Part shown: piece by piece, positions 1-8,392 of the stretch
Layout of the letters: each line of letters starts with the position of its first letter
How positions within the stretch are numbered: position 1 is the stretch's first letter
Assembly (NCBI RefSeq): GCF_038561965.1
Contig: NZ_CP139348.1
Span: 1,736,001-1,800,000, forward strand
DNA: 64,000 bases
DNA from: Stutzerimonas stutzeri
GTDB taxonomy: Bacteria > Pseudomonadota > Gammaproteobacteria > Pseudomonadales > Pseudomonadaceae
Direction of reading: 5' to 3'
Notes under the pieces: model-generated
Database searches by the model: none
Told to the model about the DNA's origin: nothing
The model's input: only the letters and a program-made list of their open reading frames with translations
Program-made: the position numbers and the translations under genes

Positions 1-685
1 AGCAGGCGGTTCCGAAATGGCTGCCAGTGGTCTCGGTATTGGTGGCTTCGCGGCGGCGCGGGCATTGTCCACGCGTAACGACGACCCGGCTGCGGCCAGC
101 CGTCCGTGGGACAAGGACCGTGACGGTTTCGTTCTGTCCGACGGTGCCGGTGCGCTGGTACTCGAGGAACTTGAGCACGCCAAGGCTCGCGGCGCGCATA
201 TCTATGCTGAGCTGATCGGTTTCGGTATGAGTGCTGATGCGTTCCATATGACGTCGCCACCGGACGATGGTGCCGGCGCGGCGCGCTGCATTCGTAACGC
301 GCTGAAGGACGCTCAGCTGAATGTCGACCAGGTGCAGTACATCAACGCGCACGGGACCTCCACTCCTGCTGGCGACAAGGCCGAGGCGGCTGCTATCCGC
401 AGCGTGTTTGGCGATCATGCCTATGAATTGTCGGTGAGTTCGACCAAGTCCATGGTTGGGCATCTGCTCGGTGCTGCCGGCGCCGTAGAAGCGATCTTTA
501 GCGTTTTGGCCATTCGTGATCAGGTTGCACCGCCGACCATTAACCTGGACGAACCAGGTGAAGGCTGCGATCTCGACTTCGTGCCGCATCAGGCCAAGCC
601 GAGGGCGATCGACGTCTCAGTATCCAACTCCTTCGGGTTCGGTGGCACCAACGGCTCGCTGGTTTTCCGCCGGTTCGCCGAGTGA
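1..685 (+). CDS. fabF: 3-oxoacyl-[ACP] synthase II, 3' part (truncated by window edge)
   Basis: Condensing enzyme of type II fatty acid synthesis that elongates acyl-ACP with malonyl-ACP. The reading frame is open from base 2, so the start and the catalytic Cys lie left of the window; 227 codons remain of a family length near 414. Visible thiolase-fold marks are NAHGTSTPAGD, with the first catalytic His, GHLLGAAGAVEA with the second His, and the C-terminal NSFGFGGTNGSLVF. The stop codon overlaps the GTG start of pabC, as in the fab-pabC gene order common in gamma-proteobacteria. A FabB paralogue is a less likely alternative. Confidence 0.95.
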   Translation, partial: AGGSEMAASGLGIGGFAAARALSTRNDDPAAASRPWDKDRDGFVLSDGAGALVLEELEHAKARGAHIYAELIGFGMSADAFHMTSPPDDGAGAARCIRNALKDAQLNVDQVQYINAHGTSTPAGDKAEAAAIRSVFGDHAYELSVSSTKSMVGHLLGAAGAVEAIFSVLAIRDQVAPPTINLDEPGEGCDLDFVPHQAKPRAIDVSVSNSFGFGGTNGSLVFRRFAE

Positions 686-1503
686 CATTGAGCTGGCTGA
701 ACGGGCAGCCCTGTGACGGGTTGCCCGTTCATGATCGCGGCCTGGCTTACGGCGATGGGCTGTTCGAGACGATACGGGTCGTGGGTGGTCGGGTGCGACT
801 GCTTGAGCGCCATCTGCGGCGTTTGGAGGATGGTTGCCAGCGCCTCGCCATTCCGGTTGACACAGATCAGCTGCACAACGAACTGGCGCAGTTCTGTCAG
901 GCGCTGGGGCAAGGTGTCGCCAAACTCATCGTTACCCGCGGTACCGGGCAACGCGGTTATGCACCGCCACAGCCCTGTCAGCCGCAACGGCTGCTTCTGG
1001 GTTCACCTCTTCCCGCTTATCCGTCACAGCATGCTGAATCCGGCATTAGGATTTTCTCCTGTGAGACGCGTCTTGCGGAGCAGCCGCGGCTCGCTGGCAT
1101 CAAACATCTGAACCGGCTGGAACAGGTGCTGGCGCGTGCCGAATGGCATGATCCGGCATTCGCCGAGGGGCTGATGCGCGACATCTCCGGCAGGGTGGTA
1201 GAGGGCGTCTTCAGCAATTTGTTTATGGTCGTCGGCGGTGAGCTGCTTACTGCGTCGCTGGTGCGTTGTGGAGTTGCCGGGGTCATGCGTGCGGAGATCA
1301 TGGACCGCGCATCGCAGCAGGGGCTTGCGGTGATCGAAAGCGATATCAGCTATACCGAGTTGTTGCAGGCTGATGAGGTTTTCCTCTGTAACAGCCTCTA
1401 TGGTATCTGGCCTGTCACCGGTTTGGCTGAACGTGTCTGGCCCGTCGGTCCGCTGACCCGTAAACTGCAGGTCGTTGTTGCCGACCTGTTGAGTGATTCG
1501 TGA
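682..1503 (+). CDS. pabC: Aminodeoxychorismate lyase
   Basis: PLP enzyme of fold type IV that splits 4-amino-4-deoxychorismate into p-aminobenzoate and pyruvate for folate synthesis. The 273-residue length fits the family. Seen are the N-terminal HDRGLAYGDGLFET motif, the PLP lysine in GIKHLNRLEQVLAR and the EGVFSNLF loop typical of branched-chain aminotransferase-like lyases. It starts with GTG at 682, overlapping the fabF stop, and its own stop overlaps the GTG of mltG, so translational coupling is likely. A D-amino-acid aminotransferase is a structural relative, but position between fabF and mltG favours PabC. Confidence 0.93.
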   Translation: MTLSWLNGQPCDGLPVHDRGLAYGDGLFETIRVVGGRVRLLERHLRRLEDGCQRLAIPVDTDQLHNELAQFCQALGQGVAKLIVTRGTGQRGYAPPQPCQPQRLLLGSPLPAYPSQHAESGIRIFSCETRLAEQPRLAGIKHLNRLEQVLARAEWHDPAFAEGLMRDISGRVVEGVFSNLFMVVGGELLTASLVRCGVAGVMRAEIMDRASQQGLAVIESDISYTELLQADEVFLCNSLYGIWPVTGLAERVWPVGPLTRKLQVVVADLLSDS

Positions 1504-2573
1504 TCCGTAAAATTCTAGTTCTGCTGCTGGCCGTAGTGCTGTTAGCGACAATCTCACTCGGGCTGTTCGCCTGGAAGCAGCATTCGGCGCTGGAGCAGCC
1601 TCTGGGCGTAACTGACGAAGCCCTTCTGCTCGATGTGCGCCCCGGCGATACGCCCAGCGGCGTTTTTCAGCGGCTGGAGGCAGAGGGTGTATTGGACGAT
1701 GCGTTCTGGCTGCGGCTGTATTGGCGGTTGAATTTGTCGGGGCAGAGCCTGCATAGCGGTGAGTACCGCCTGACGCCGGGCATGACCGCGCGCGACATGA
1801 TCGGCTTGTGGAAGCGCGGCGAGGTCGTGCAGTACAGCCTGACGCTCGTCGAAGGCTGGAGTTTCCGTCAGCTACGTAACGCGCTGCTGAATCAGCCCAA
1901 GCTACAGCAGACATTGGATGGTCTGTCGGATGCCGAGATCATGGCGCACATCGGCTCGCCGGAGCTGCACCCGGAAGGGCGATTCTTCCCCGATACGTAT
2001 CGATTCACTCGCGGCACGTCCGATGCAGATCTGCTGCGCCGTGCCTATGCGCGACTTGAGCAGGTGCTCGAGGAAGAATGGCAGCAGCGGGTTGAAGGCC
2101 TGCCTTATCAGGATGCCTATCAGGCGCTGATCATGGCGTCGATCATCGAGAAGGAAACCGGGGTGCCGGAAGAGCGGGGCGAGATCGCCGGCGTCTTCGT
2201 TCGTAGGTTGGCGCAGGGCATGTTGCTGCAGACCGATCCGACCGTGATCTACGGCATGGGCGAGAGCTACAAGGGCCGAATCACTCGCACCGACCTGCGC
2301 ACGCCGACGCCCTACAATACCTACACCAATGCCGGCTTGCCGCCGACTCCGATCGCCATGGTCGGGCGCGAGGCGATTCACGCCGCATTGCATCCGGCGG
2401 ACGGCACCAGCCTCTACTTCGTCGCGCGCGGTGATGGCAGCCATGTCTTCAGCGATACGCTCGATCAGCACAACCGGGCGGTGCGCGAGTACCAGCTCAA
2501 GCGCCGCGCTGACTATCGTTCCAGCCCGCCGCCGCCGCGGCAGGCGCCGGTCAACAGCGGGAGCACTCAATGA
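1500..2573 (+). CDS. mltG: Endolytic murein transglycosylase MltG (YceG-like)
   Basis: Inner-membrane-anchored lytic transglycosylase that cuts nascent glycan strands and is thought to terminate peptidoglycan chain growth. The protein has 357 residues, an N-terminal membrane segment (about residues 5-25), a LysM-like region and a C-terminal catalytic domain with the conserved Glu in ASIIEKETGVPEER. GTG start at 1500 overlaps the pabC stop. The C-terminal tail is short and Pro/Arg-rich. The stop overlaps the tmk ATG. Family assignment is firm; catalytic role is from the family. Confidence 0.93.
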   Translation: MIRKILVLLLAVVLLATISLGLFAWKQHSALEQPLGVTDEALLLDVRPGDTPSGVFQRLEAEGVLDDAFWLRLYWRLNLSGQSLHSGEYRLTPGMTARDMIGLWKRGEVVQYSLTLVEGWSFRQLRNALLNQPKLQQTLDGLSDAEIMAHIGSPELHPEGRFFPDTYRFTRGTSDADLLRRAYARLEQVLEEEWQQRVEGLPYQDAYQALIMASIIEKETGVPEERGEIAGVFVRRLAQGMLLQTDPTVIYGMGESYKGRITRTDLRTPTPYNTYTNAGLPPTPIAMVGREAIHAALHPADGTSLYFVARGDGSHVFSDTLDQHNRAVREYQLKRRADYRSSPPPPRQAPVNSGSTQ

Positions 2574-3202
2574 ACGGACTCTTCGTCACCCTTGAAGGCC
2601 CCGAGGGGGCCGGGAAGAGCACCAATCGCGAATGCCTCGCCGAATGCTTGCGAGCTAAAGGTCTGGACATTGTGCTGACGCGCGAGCCCGGTGGGACGCC
2701 GCTGGCCGAGCGTATTCGCGAGTTGCTGCTGACCCCCGCCGATGAGCCGATGGCGGTGGATACCGAGCTGCTGCTGGTATTTGCAGCGCGTGCCCAGCAT
2801 CTGGCGCAGGTCATCCGGCCAGCGCTCGAACGTGGCGCAGTGGTGCTCTGTGATCGCTTCACCGATGCCACCTACGCCTACCAGGGCGGTGGTCGTGGGC
2901 TTTCGGTCGAGCGGATCGCACAGCTGGAAGCCTTTGTGCAGGGGGGGCTGCGTCCCGACTTGACGTTGATCTTCGACCTGCCGATCGAGGTGGGGCTGGC
3001 ACGAGCGGCTGCCCGAGGGCGCCTGGATCGCTTCGAACAAGAAGGCGTGCGCTTTTTCGAGTCGGTACGGCGTGCCTACCTGGAGCGTGCGAAAGCTGAA
3101 CCGGCACGCTATCGGATCATTGATGCCGGCCAATCGCTGACCGCCGTGCAACAGGATGTTGAGGCGTTGATTCCTGACCTGATGGAGCGCCTCGATGGCT
3201 GA
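2570..3202 (+). CDS. tmk: Thymidylate kinase
   Basis: Phosphorylates dTMP to dTDP in the pathway to dTTP. The 210-residue protein carries the P-loop GPEGAGKST (residues 9-17), the substrate motif CDRFTDATYAYQGGGRG and an Arg-rich LID around RGRLDRFE. The ATG overlaps the mltG stop, and the 3' end overlaps holB by 8 bases, so both neighbours are probably translated from one message. A run of seven G residues at 2941-2947 lies inside the gene but the frame is intact. Confidence 0.96.
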   Translation: MNGLFVTLEGPEGAGKSTNRECLAECLRAKGLDIVLTREPGGTPLAERIRELLLTPADEPMAVDTELLLVFAARAQHLAQVIRPALERGAVVLCDRFTDATYAYQGGGRGLSVERIAQLEAFVQGGLRPDLTLIFDLPIEVGLARAAARGRLDRFEQEGVRFFESVRRAYLERAKAEPARYRIIDAGQSLTAVQQDVEALIPDLMERLDG

Positions 3203-4181
3203 CGTCCTTCCCTGGCAGGCCGAACTCTGGCGGCAACTGGCAGGGCGCACGCAGCATGCTCATGCCTATCTGCTGCATGGCCCGGGGGGCATCGGTAAGC
3301 GGCTGCTGGCCGAGCAGTTGATGGCGCTGTTGCTTTGCCAGCGCCCCGTTAACGCCAGTGCCTGCGGTGAGTGCAAGGCTTGCCTGCTGCTCGCTGCCCA
3401 TACTCATCCGGACCACTACATTCTCGAGCCGGAGGAAATAGACAAGGCCATTCGTGTCGACCAGGTGCGCGACCTGGTTGGTTTCGTCACCCAGACGGCG
3501 CAGTTGGGTGGACGCAAGGTGATATTGTTGGAGCCGGCCGAGGCGATGAACCTCAATGCGGCCAATGCTTTGCTCAAAAGTCTTGAGGAACCCTCCGGCA
3601 ATACCGTGCTGCTGCTCATCAGTCATCAGCCAAGCCGCCTGCTACCGACCATCAAGAGTCGCTGTGTTCAACAGGCCTGCCCACTGCCGGGGCGCAAGCA
3701 GAGTCTCGATTGGCTAGCAGGGCAGTTGCCTGAATTGATGCCGGAGCTGCGTGAACAGCTGCTGACATTGGCAGCCGGGTCGCCTCTGGCCGCGCTGAAA
3801 CTTCATGAGCAGAAGGTGCTGGATCTTCGGGCGCAGGTGGTCGATGGGGTGAAGAAGCTGCTCAAGCAGCAACAATCGCCCAGTCAGCTGGCCGAGGGCT
3901 GGAATGCACTACCGCTGATTCTGCTCTTCGACTGGTTCTGTGAGTGGACGCATCTGATCCTGCGTTACCAGATGGCCGGTGATGAAGCGGAGCTCGGCGC
4001 TGCCGATATGCAGAAGGTATTGCAGTACCTTGCACAGAAGTCGCCGCAGCACAAAGTGATGGCGCTGCAGGACTGGCTGCTCGAACATCGGCAGAAAGTG
4101 CTAGGCAAAGCCAATCTGAACCGTGTATTGCTTCTCGAAGCGCTGCTGGTGCAGTGGGCAACGCTGCCTAGCGCGGGCTAG
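3195..4181 (+). CDS. holB: DNA polymerase III subunit delta'
   Basis: Clamp-loader subunit that works with the tau/gamma and delta subunits to load the sliding clamp. It has 328 residues with an AAA+ fold: a degenerate P-loop GPGGIGKR near residue 30, a zinc module around CGECKACLLLAAHTHPD, and an SRC-like motif IKSRC near residue 153. Delta' does not hydrolyse ATP in the studied enzyme. It starts inside the end of tmk and is followed by pilZ after 31 bases. Confidence 0.95.
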   Translation: MADVLPWQAELWRQLAGRTQHAHAYLLHGPGGIGKRLLAEQLMALLLCQRPVNASACGECKACLLLAAHTHPDHYILEPEEIDKAIRVDQVRDLVGFVTQTAQLGGRKVILLEPAEAMNLNAANALLKSLEEPSGNTVLLLISHQPSRLLPTIKSRCVQQACPLPGRKQSLDWLAGQLPELMPELREQLLTLAAGSPLAALKLHEQKVLDLRAQVVDGVKKLLKQQQSPSQLAEGWNALPLILLFDWFCEWTHLILRYQMAGDEAELGAADMQKVLQYLAQKSPQHKVMALQDWLLEHRQKVLGKANLNRVLLLEALLVQWATLPSAG

Positions 4182-4212
4182 AATCGACCGGAATTATCGT
4201 TAGGAACACCGC

Positions 4213-4569
4213 ATGAGCCTGCCAGCAAATCTTGGTCCGCGTAATGGCATCCTGTCCCTGACCATCAAGGACAAGTCGGTGCTCTATGCCGCGTTCATGC
4301 CCTTCATCAAGCATGGCGGTCTGTTCATTCCGACCAACAAGAGCTACAAGCTCGGCGACGAAGTATTCATGCTGCTCAACCTGATGGACGAGCCGGAGAA
4401 AATACCGGTCGCAGGCAAGGTGGTCTGGATCACGCCCAAAGGCGCCCAGGGCAGCCGCGCTGCGGGCATCGGCGTGCAGTTCAATGAAGGCGACAGTACC
4501 GCGCGTAACAAGATCGAAACCTATCTGGCTGGTGCCCTTAAGTCGGATCGCCCGACCCACACGATGTAG
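4213..4569 (+). CDS. pilZ: PilZ domain protein, type IV pilus class
   Basis: Single-domain PilZ protein of 118 residues beginning MSLPANLGPRNGILSLTIKD. In Pseudomonas the orthologue between holB and tatD is needed for type IV pilus biogenesis and acts with PilB and FimX. The N-terminal RxxxR motif of c-di-GMP-binding PilZ domains is not visible, which fits the non-binding pilus class. It follows holB closely and is probably in the same transcript. No pil genes are nearby, as is usual for this locus. Confidence 0.9.
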   Translation: MSLPANLGPRNGILSLTIKDKSVLYAAFMPFIKHGGLFIPTNKSYKLGDEVFMLLNLMDEPEKIPVAGKVVWITPKGAQGSRAAGIGVQFNEGDSTARNKIETYLAGALKSDRPTHTM

Positions 4570-4635
4570 CGCGCGTCTGGCTCAGTGCGGCCAGCTAGCG
4601 TCACCGTCCTTTTCCTGAAAACCGGTCATTTGCTC

Positions 4636-4641
4636 TACAAT
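4636..4641 (+). promoter_or_regulatory. Possible -10 element upstream of tatD
   Basis: TACAAT lies 34 bases before the tatD ATG. The best upstream partner is TTCCTG near 4612, 18 bases away, which matches the -35 consensus poorly. It could give tatD a promoter separate from the fabF-pilZ transcript. Confidence 0.3.
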
Positions 4642-4675
4642 CGCCCCTTTTTAGCGATAGCAAGTAGTGCCTTCC

Positions 4676-5461
4676 ATGCTGGTAGATTCTCACTGTCACC
4701 TCGATCGCCTCGACCTCACCGCTCACGACGGCTCACTGGATGCCGCGCTGGACGCTGCACGAGCGTGCGGCGTCGAGCATTTCCTCTGTATCGGCGTCAG
4801 CGCGGATAACGCGGCGGCGGTAAGAGCGTTGGCCGAGCGCTATGTTGATGTCGACTGCTCAATTGGCGTGCATCCGCTGGATCTTGAGCCGAGCAGTCAG
4901 CCGGTGCTGGACTGGTTGCTAGGCGAGCTGCAGCACCCTCATGTGGTTGCTATCGGCGAGACGGGCCTGGACTATCACTACGAGCCTGAGGCTGCGCAGA
5001 TGCAGCAGAAGTCGTTTCGCCTGCATCTTGAAGCCGCTAGGCAGACCGGCAAGCCGGTCATCGTGCACACCCGGGCGGCGCGCGCCGATACGCTGGACTT
5101 ACTGCGTGAAGCGGCGCTACCGCAAGCGGGTGTACTGCATTGCTTTACCGAAGACTGGGACATGGCCAAGGCAGCGCTTGATCTCGGCTTCTATATCTCA
5201 CTCTCGGGAATCGTGACGTTCCGCAATGCCGATGCGCTGCGCGACGTAGCCCGCAAAGTCCCTGCCGACCGCCTACTGGTCGAGACTGATGCGCCGTACT
5301 TGGCGCCGGTTCCGTATCGTGGCAAGGCCAACCTTCCGCAATACGTACGTGAGGTCGCCGAGTTCCTTGCCGAACTGCGTGGCGTTTCGTTCGATGTGCT
5401 GGCCGAACAAACCACCTCCAACTTCAAGGCGCTGTTTCCGCTGGCAAGAGTGCGCGGCTGA
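4676..5461 (+). CDS. tatD: TatD family metal-dependent hydrolase
   Basis: TIM-barrel hydrolase of the TatD/YcfH group; family members act as metal-dependent DNases or 3'-exonucleases. The protein has 261 residues from ATG 4676, with metal ligands in MLVDSHCHLDRL, GETGLDYHY, IVHTRAA, LHCFTED and ETDAPYLAPVP. An in-frame GTG at 4667 would add three residues (MPS), but family proteins begin at the Met-Leu-Val-Asp. In E. coli the YcfH relative also lies beside holB and tmk, supporting the assignment. The true substrate cannot be read from sequence. Confidence 0.9.
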   Translation: MLVDSHCHLDRLDLTAHDGSLDAALDAARACGVEHFLCIGVSADNAAAVRALAERYVDVDCSIGVHPLDLEPSSQPVLDWLLGELQHPHVVAIGETGLDYHYEPEAAQMQQKSFRLHLEAARQTGKPVIVHTRAARADTLDLLREAALPQAGVLHCFTEDWDMAKAALDLGFYISLSGIVTFRNADALRDVARKVPADRLLVETDAPYLAPVPYRGKANLPQYVREVAEFLAELRGVSFDVLAEQTTSNFKALFPLARVRG

Positions 5462-5566
5462 GATGGCTGCCGCTCGGGTTTCTGCACGCTCTCGCTGACG
5501 CGTTGCCTGGCTGATTGCCAAACGAATGGCGCTGTTTTCGTGCCCTAACGATCTCCAAGGTGGCGT

Positions 5567-6961
5567 ATGACCGCTGAAACGCTACACACCGGACCGCTTC
5601 AGCGCGGTCTGAAGAACCGTCATATCCAGTTGATCGCTCTGGGTGGGGCGATTGGCACTGGCTTGTTCCTTGGCTCGGCTGGGGTGCTGCGGAGCGCGGG
5701 GCCGTCGATGATCCTGGGCTACGCGATTGGTGGCTTCATCGCTTTTCTGATCATGCGCCAGTTGGGCGAGATGATCGTCGAGGAACCGGTTGCGGGCTCC
5801 TTCAGCCATTTCGCGCACAAGTACGGCGGTGGCTACGCGGGGTTTCTTTCGGGCTGGAATTATTGGGTGCTCTACGTACTGGTGGGCATGGCCGAGCTGA
5901 CCGCGGTCGGCAAGTACGTGCAGTTCTGGTGGCCTGAGGTTCCGACCTGGGCCACGGCCGCTGCGTTCTTCGTGCTGATCAATCTGATCAATCTCAGCAA
6001 TGTCAAAGCCTTCGGGGAAACCGAGTTCTGGTTCGCCATCGTCAAAGTGGCGGCAATCGTCGGCATGATCCTGCTTGGCCTGTTCCTGCTAGTCAGTGGG
6101 CAGGGCGGCGAGCAGGCAAGTATCAGTAATCTGTGGTCCCACGGTGGATTCTTCCCCAATGGCTTCAGCGGCATGCTGTTGGCTTTGGCGATCATCATGT
6201 TTTCATTTGGTGGACTTGAGTTGGTGGGCATCACCGCGGCGGAAGCGGCTGAGCCGAGAACCGTCATTCCCAAGGCGATCAATCAGGTCGTTTATCGCAT
6301 CCTGATCTTTTACATAGGTGCGTTGACCGTGCTGCTGGCGCTTTATCCCTGGGATGCGTTGCTGCTGACGCTGGGCGCAGCGGGCGATCCTTATAGCGGT
6401 AGTCCCTTCGTGCAGATATTTTCGCTGATCGGCAGCGATACGGCCGCGCACTTGTTGAACTTCGTTGTACTCACTGCGGCGCTGTCGGTCTACAACAGCG
6501 GCGTGTATTGCAACAGCCGGATGCTGTACGGCCTGGCGGAGCAGGGCGATGCCCCGCGCAGCCTCATGAAGATCAATTCTCGTGGCGTGCCGGTTCTTGC
6601 AGTGGGTGTGTCTGCGTTGGTGACGTTGCTTTGCGTGGCGGTGAACTACCTGTTCCCACAGGGCGCTCTCGAGCTGCTGATGTCCCTGGCGGTGGCTGCG
6701 CTGGTCATCAACTGGGCGATGATCAGTCTTGCGCATCTCAAGTTTCGACGTGCCATGCAGCAGCAAGGCATCGAGCCAAGCTTCAAGGCGTTCTGGTTCC
6801 CGTTGAGCAACTACCTGTGTTTGGTTTTCGTTGCCGGCATATTGGTGATCATGCTGTGGCTGCCGGGCATTCGCATGTCTGTGTTCGCCATTCCCGTATG
6901 GGCTGGCTTCCTTTGGTTGTGCTATCAGCTACGGGCTCGTCTATCGGCAAATATGGTATAG
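5567..6961 (+). CDS. aroP: AroP-type amino acid permease
   Basis: Inner-membrane amino acid/proton symporter of the APC family with about 12 membrane segments in 464 residues. The N-terminus RGLKNRHIQLIALGGAIGTG and segments such as IMRQLGEMIVEEPVAGSFSH and IIMFSFGGLELVGITAAEA are almost those of E. coli AroP as I recall it, so uptake of aromatic amino acids is the likely role. PheP, ProY and GabP are close relatives, and substrate cannot be proved from sequence. It is preceded by AAGGTGG as ribosome-binding site and lies alone on the + strand. Confidence 0.85.
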   Translation: MTAETLHTGPLQRGLKNRHIQLIALGGAIGTGLFLGSAGVLRSAGPSMILGYAIGGFIAFLIMRQLGEMIVEEPVAGSFSHFAHKYGGGYAGFLSGWNYWVLYVLVGMAELTAVGKYVQFWWPEVPTWATAAAFFVLINLINLSNVKAFGETEFWFAIVKVAAIVGMILLGLFLLVSGQGGEQASISNLWSHGGFFPNGFSGMLLALAIIMFSFGGLELVGITAAEAAEPRTVIPKAINQVVYRILIFYIGALTVLLALYPWDALLLTLGAAGDPYSGSPFVQIFSLIGSDTAAHLLNFVVLTAALSVYNSGVYCNSRMLYGLAEQGDAPRSLMKINSRGVPVLAVGVSALVTLLCVAVNYLFPQGALELLMSLAVAALVINWAMISLAHLKFRRAMQQQGIEPSFKAFWFPLSNYLCLVFVAGILVIMLWLPGIRMSVFAIPVWAGFLWLCYQLRARLSANMV

Positions 6962-6983
6962 CGCTGCAGCTTGGTCGTTAGGC

Positions 6984-7013
6984 AAAAAAAACCCGGTTTC
7001 CTGAGAAGCCGGG
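6984..7013 (-). terminator. Rho-independent terminator (minus strand), end of rgsA-like RNA
   Basis: Read on the minus strand, CCCGGCTT pairs with AAACCGGG around the loop CTCAGG and runs into eight T residues. The plus-strand side has no T tract, so this does not serve the aroP gene. It closes the sRNA candidate directly upstream. Confidence 0.85.
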
Positions 7014-7090
7014 CCAAGACCATTAGGAGTATGAAATCGCAATCCTAGCGACCTCATCTGGCTGGGCAGTGGGGGGATTGCCCGGCCAGT
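6984..7090 (-). ncRNA. rgsA: Candidate RgsA (P16-type) small regulatory RNA
   Basis: In this gap the minus strand shows a 5' hairpin in which CTGGC-c-GGGCA pairs with TGCCC-a-GCCAG (7088-7057), an unpaired middle containing GATGAGGTCGCTAGGATTGC, and a strong terminator. A -10-like AATACT at 7102-7097 would give a start near 7090 and an RNA of about 107 nt. In P. aeruginosa the RpoS-dependent, Hfq-binding RgsA (PA2958.1) maps beside the tatD gene PA2959, and size and form agree. Identity rests on synteny and structure; exact ends are inferred. Confidence 0.7.
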
Positions 7091-7096
7091 TACTCA

Positions 7097-7102
7097 AGTA
7101 TT
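7097..7102 (-). promoter_or_regulatory. Putative -10 element of the rgsA-like sRNA
   Basis: On the minus strand the sequence GCCAATACTTGAG precedes the first hairpin by about seven bases. CAATACT resembles a sigma-S/sigma-70 -10 box. No clear -35 is present, which would suit RpoS control. The assignment depends on the sRNA being real. Confidence 0.45.
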
Positions 7103-7183
7103 GGCGCTACATCTGCGCTCTGCAGGCGGATTTGCGCGCTTTTTAAACGCATTTGGAATACATGTCTCGCTGGTTGATCGCCG

Positions 7184-8317
7184 TCAGTGCGTAGCCAGGC
7201 TCCGTAGCAGCGCAAGCGTTTCTTCAATCACCCGTTCTGGCGTATAGAAATGCGGAGAGAGGCGGATACCGCCACCACGCAATGCACACACTACTTGTTC
7301 TGCCTTCAGACGTTCGAACAGCTCGGCATTCGTCGAGCCCTCGAGCCGGAACGTGATGATGCCGGAGCGGCGTTCCGCCTGGCCTGGGGAGAGGATTTCG
7401 ACTCCGTTCAGGCTATTGAGCCCTTGGGTGAGCCATTCGATTCGCTCGCCCAGCGATTTGGCGACTTGCTCCATTCCCACTTCTTCCAGCAGTGAAAGAC
7501 TGGCTTCGAGCGCCATTGCCCCTAGCAGGTTAGGGCTACCGCATTCGAAGCGCCTTGCGCTGCGCGCAGGTTCCCACTCGGTGCGGTCGTAATCGCCTGC
7601 GTGTTCCAGCATGTGCCAGCCGTATTCGTGCAGTTTCAATCGTTCGCGCAGATCGCTGCGGCAATAGAACACCCCGAGCCCTTCCGGGCCGAGCATCCAT
7701 TTGTGGCCATCAGCCATGGCGAAGGCGCAGCGATTTTGCTGCGCATCGAAGGGCAGAGCGCCTAGTTGCTGAATCGCGTCGATGCACAGGAGCACTCCGC
7801 GTTGCTCGCAGCCTTCACCCAGGCGTACCAGATCCAGGCGCATTCCACTGGCGTACTGAACGGCACTGATGGCCATCAGGCGTACCCGTGGGCCACATGC
7901 CGCCAGGAGATCCCCTTCCGGGTCGGCGCCCTTGAGATTGACCTGGACCACCTCGACACCGTACGGCTGCAACGCTTCCCAGACGACGCGGTTGGACGGG
8001 AATTCCTCATCGCTGATGACGATTTGGTCGCCGCTTTTCCAATCCAGCCCGAATGCAACAAACGACAACGCTTCGGAGGTGTTCTTGACCAAGGCCACAT
8101 CGGCGCTGCTGGGGGCATTCAGTAGTCGCGTCAGGCGTTGACGCAGGCTGCGCTCTACCGACAGCCACTGCGGATAGTCGCGCGCGCCGATGGTTGCGTT
8201 CTGTTCGGCGAAAGCGCTGACGGCTCGGGCCGCGCGCAGCGGCCAGGGAGCGACGGCCGCATGGTTCAGATATCGCAAACCGACTATTTGTGGAAATTCG
8301 TCATTTATTTGGATCAT
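7184..8317 (-). CDS. Class V aminotransferase / cysteine desulfurase-like PLP enzyme
   Basis: PLP-dependent fold type I protein of 377 residues. The PLP lysine lies in MADGHKWMLGPEG, the cofactor aspartate in CIDAIQQLGALPFD, and the early NHAAVAPWP motif is typical of class V enzymes related to cysteine desulfurases and isopenicillin N epimerases. No IscS/SufS-type active-site Cys loop is evident, so Fe-S sulfur supply is unlikely. I chose the ATG at 8317 (MIQINDEFP), because the upstream start at 8341 adds an unconserved leader. It is divergent from the TetR gene; the substrate is unknown. Confidence 0.75.
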   Translation of the reverse strand: MIQINDEFPQIVGLRYLNHAAVAPWPLRAARAVSAFAEQNATIGARDYPQWLSVERSLRQRLTRLLNAPSSADVALVKNTSEALSFVAFGLDWKSGDQIVISDEEFPSNRVVWEALQPYGVEVVQVNLKGADPEGDLLAACGPRVRLMAISAVQYASGMRLDLVRLGEGCEQRGVLLCIDAIQQLGALPFDAQQNRCAFAMADGHKWMLGPEGLGVFYCRSDLRERLKLHEYGWHMLEHAGDYDRTEWEPARSARRFECGSPNLLGAMALEASLSLLEEVGMEQVAKSLGERIEWLTQGLNSLNGVEILSPGQAERRSGIITFRLEGSTNAELFERLKAEQVVCALRGGGIRLSPHFYTPERVIEETLALLRSLATH

Positions 8318-8392
8318 GTTTGGATGTTCCGTGCATTTCATGACCGGTTAGGCATAATGGCTGCCTCGAATCAACCCTCAAGCAGCCTTCCT

